From: Geomicrobium sp. JCM 19038
GTDB taxonomy: Bacteria > Bacillota > Bacilli > Bacillales > Marinococcaceae
DNA: 64,000 bases
Direction: 5' to 3'
Assembly (NCBI RefSeq): GCF_000698125.1
Contig: NZ_BAXA01000006.1
Span: forward strand, 124,001-188,000
Of the stretch, positions 63,393-64,000 are shown in pieces. The first letter of the stretch is position 1; each line of letters opens with the position of its first letter. A model generated the notes under the pieces. It searched no databases. It had not been told where the DNA came from and was given only the letters and a program-made list of their open reading frames with translations. The translations under genes were made by a program, and so were the position numbers.

Positions 63393-63824
63393 TCATTTTA
63401 GGCTTTTCGTAAAGCCCACATTCGTTTCTTGAAACCCAGCGTTTTTATAAAATTCGTGAGCATTTGTTCTCTCTTCTTTCGCTCCACTATTTAACGCAAT
63501 TGTCGTTACACCTATTCTGGTTGCCCATTCCTCCGACTTTTGCATAAGCCTCTGACCAACGCCTTGTCCTCGGTGTTTTTCATCAACGACAAATGCGACA
63601 ATCCTTACGTACTGACCGTTTTTTTCATAGAAGTAACTCTTTATTGCACCAATCATGCCAACAACTTCTCCATTTATTACCGCTATCCAAGTCCGATAGT
63701 CACGATGCGATCTAATTTGTTCAAATCGCCCTTCCATTTGCTCCACTGACGTAGGATAACCAAGTTGAGTGAGCAATCGACTCATCGGTTTCCCGTCACT
63801 CTTCGTCGCCAGACGAATTTCCAT
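63393..63824 (-). CDS. GNAT-family N-acetyltransferase
   Basis: 143 aa. VRIVAFVVDEKHRGQGVGQRLMQKSEEWA contains the acetyl-CoA loop RGQGVG (about residues 86-91), and ALNSGAKEERTNAHEFYKNAGF is the C-terminal arm. The N-terminal MEIRLATKSDGKPMSRLL is typical of RimI-like proteins. Substrate unknown. It is convergent with the YjdI-like gene. Confidence 0.88.
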   Translation of the reverse strand: MEIRLATKSDGKPMSRLLTQLGYPTSVEQMEGRFEQIRSHRDYRTWIAVINGEVVGMIGAIKSYFYEKNGQYVRIVAFVVDEKHRGQGVGQRLMQKSEEWATRIGVTTIALNSGAKEERTNAHEFYKNAGFQETNVGFTKSLK

Positions 63825-64000
63825 AAATAGCCCCCATTTCTCAATCGTGCTTTCCCTTTATTTCAACAAATTGGCACTTTATTCCTTTTACATTTTCAAT
63901 TGGACGTTCTATCTCTTACCTAAAGTCCTCTTTTATACGAAAACAGTTATTCCTTGTCGATATTCGGGAACACCCCACTATGCTCAGTTATCCAAAGGGG
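63825..64000. other. Right-edge intergenic sequence, no gene seen
   Basis: About 175 bases upstream of the acetyltransferase gene; AT-rich and without a supportable reading frame. Confidence 0.4.

Noticed and set aside
1-64000. CRISPR arrays, tRNA, rRNA, complete insertion sequences or prophage modules
   Set aside because: No regularly spaced direct repeats, cloverleaf-like sequences, rRNA segments, transposase genes or phage structural genes were recognised.

Overview
The window looks like a chromosome segment of a low-GC Firmicute of the family Bacillaceae, possibly an alkaliphile or haloalkaliphile. The basis is strong AGGAGG-type ribosome binding sites with frequent TTG and GTG starts, sigma-A, sigma-B-like and MerR-type promoters, CcpA cre-like boxes, a YfiT/BstA-type DinB protein, and very acidic extracellular lipoproteins. 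No rRNA, tRNA, CRISPR array or complete insertion sequence was seen. The genus is not resolved.

Layout. 1-1.65 kb: left-truncated GMC oxidoreductase with its Tat-exported small subunit. 2-2.8 kb: small lipoprotein and membrane proteins. 2.9-7 kb: Fur-box-controlled ferric-siderophore ABC importer. 7.6-9.7 kb: luciferase-like monooxygenase with FMN reductase and a divergent HxlR regulator. 9.8-13.8 kb: deoD, then an ornithine-cyclodeaminase-like / amidohydrolase / quinone-reductase operon. 15.8-22.3 kb: organosulfur (sulfonate) uptake and desulfonation operon with a divergent LysR regulator. 23.7-24.8 kb: decayed patch with a tyrosine-recombinase remnant joined to an alpha/beta-hydrolase fragment. 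24.9-28 kb: more AT-rich accessory genes including a MerR-MFS efflux pair. 30.3-43.8 kb: a catabolic locus. 44-50 kb: hydrolases, MFS exporter and small membrane proteins. 49.5-54 kb: Baeyer-Villiger monooxygenase, alkaline phosphatase and an M20 peptidase. 55-60.5 kb: two-component system with an FtsX-type ABC transporter. 60.6-64 kb: Mrr-type nuclease, APH-family kinase, PH-domain protein, YjdI-type iron-sulfur protein and an acetyltransferase.

The most interesting block is 30.3-43.8 kb. A tripartite tricarboxylate transporter (TctC-TctB-TctA) converges on a minus-strand run encoding an IclR regulator, a short citrate-synthase-fold (citryl-CoA-lyase-like) protein, an aldehyde dehydrogenase, a type I 3-dehydroquinate dehydratase, a zinc alcohol dehydrogenase, a ThDP-dependent enzyme and a family III CoA-transferase. 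A TIM-barrel isomerase/epimerase-type gene and a GntR regulator lie upstream. Matching palindromes tie the regulators to their targets: TTCCAT/ATGGAA-type sites before the transporter and the IclR operon, and ATACTAGTATAC sites before the GntR gene and the TIM-barrel gene. The enzyme set suggests uptake and CoA-dependent cleavage of a hydroxylated tricarboxylate or hydroaromatic acid; the substrate is not evident.

One caution applies throughout. At least fifteen otherwise well-conserved genes are broken by a single-base indel, nearly always a deletion and often in a short homopolymer. Restoring one base recovers the expected motifs and natural stop each time. This is far more like residual long-read sequencing error than biological decay, so these genes are annotated here as full-length loci with the shift noted.
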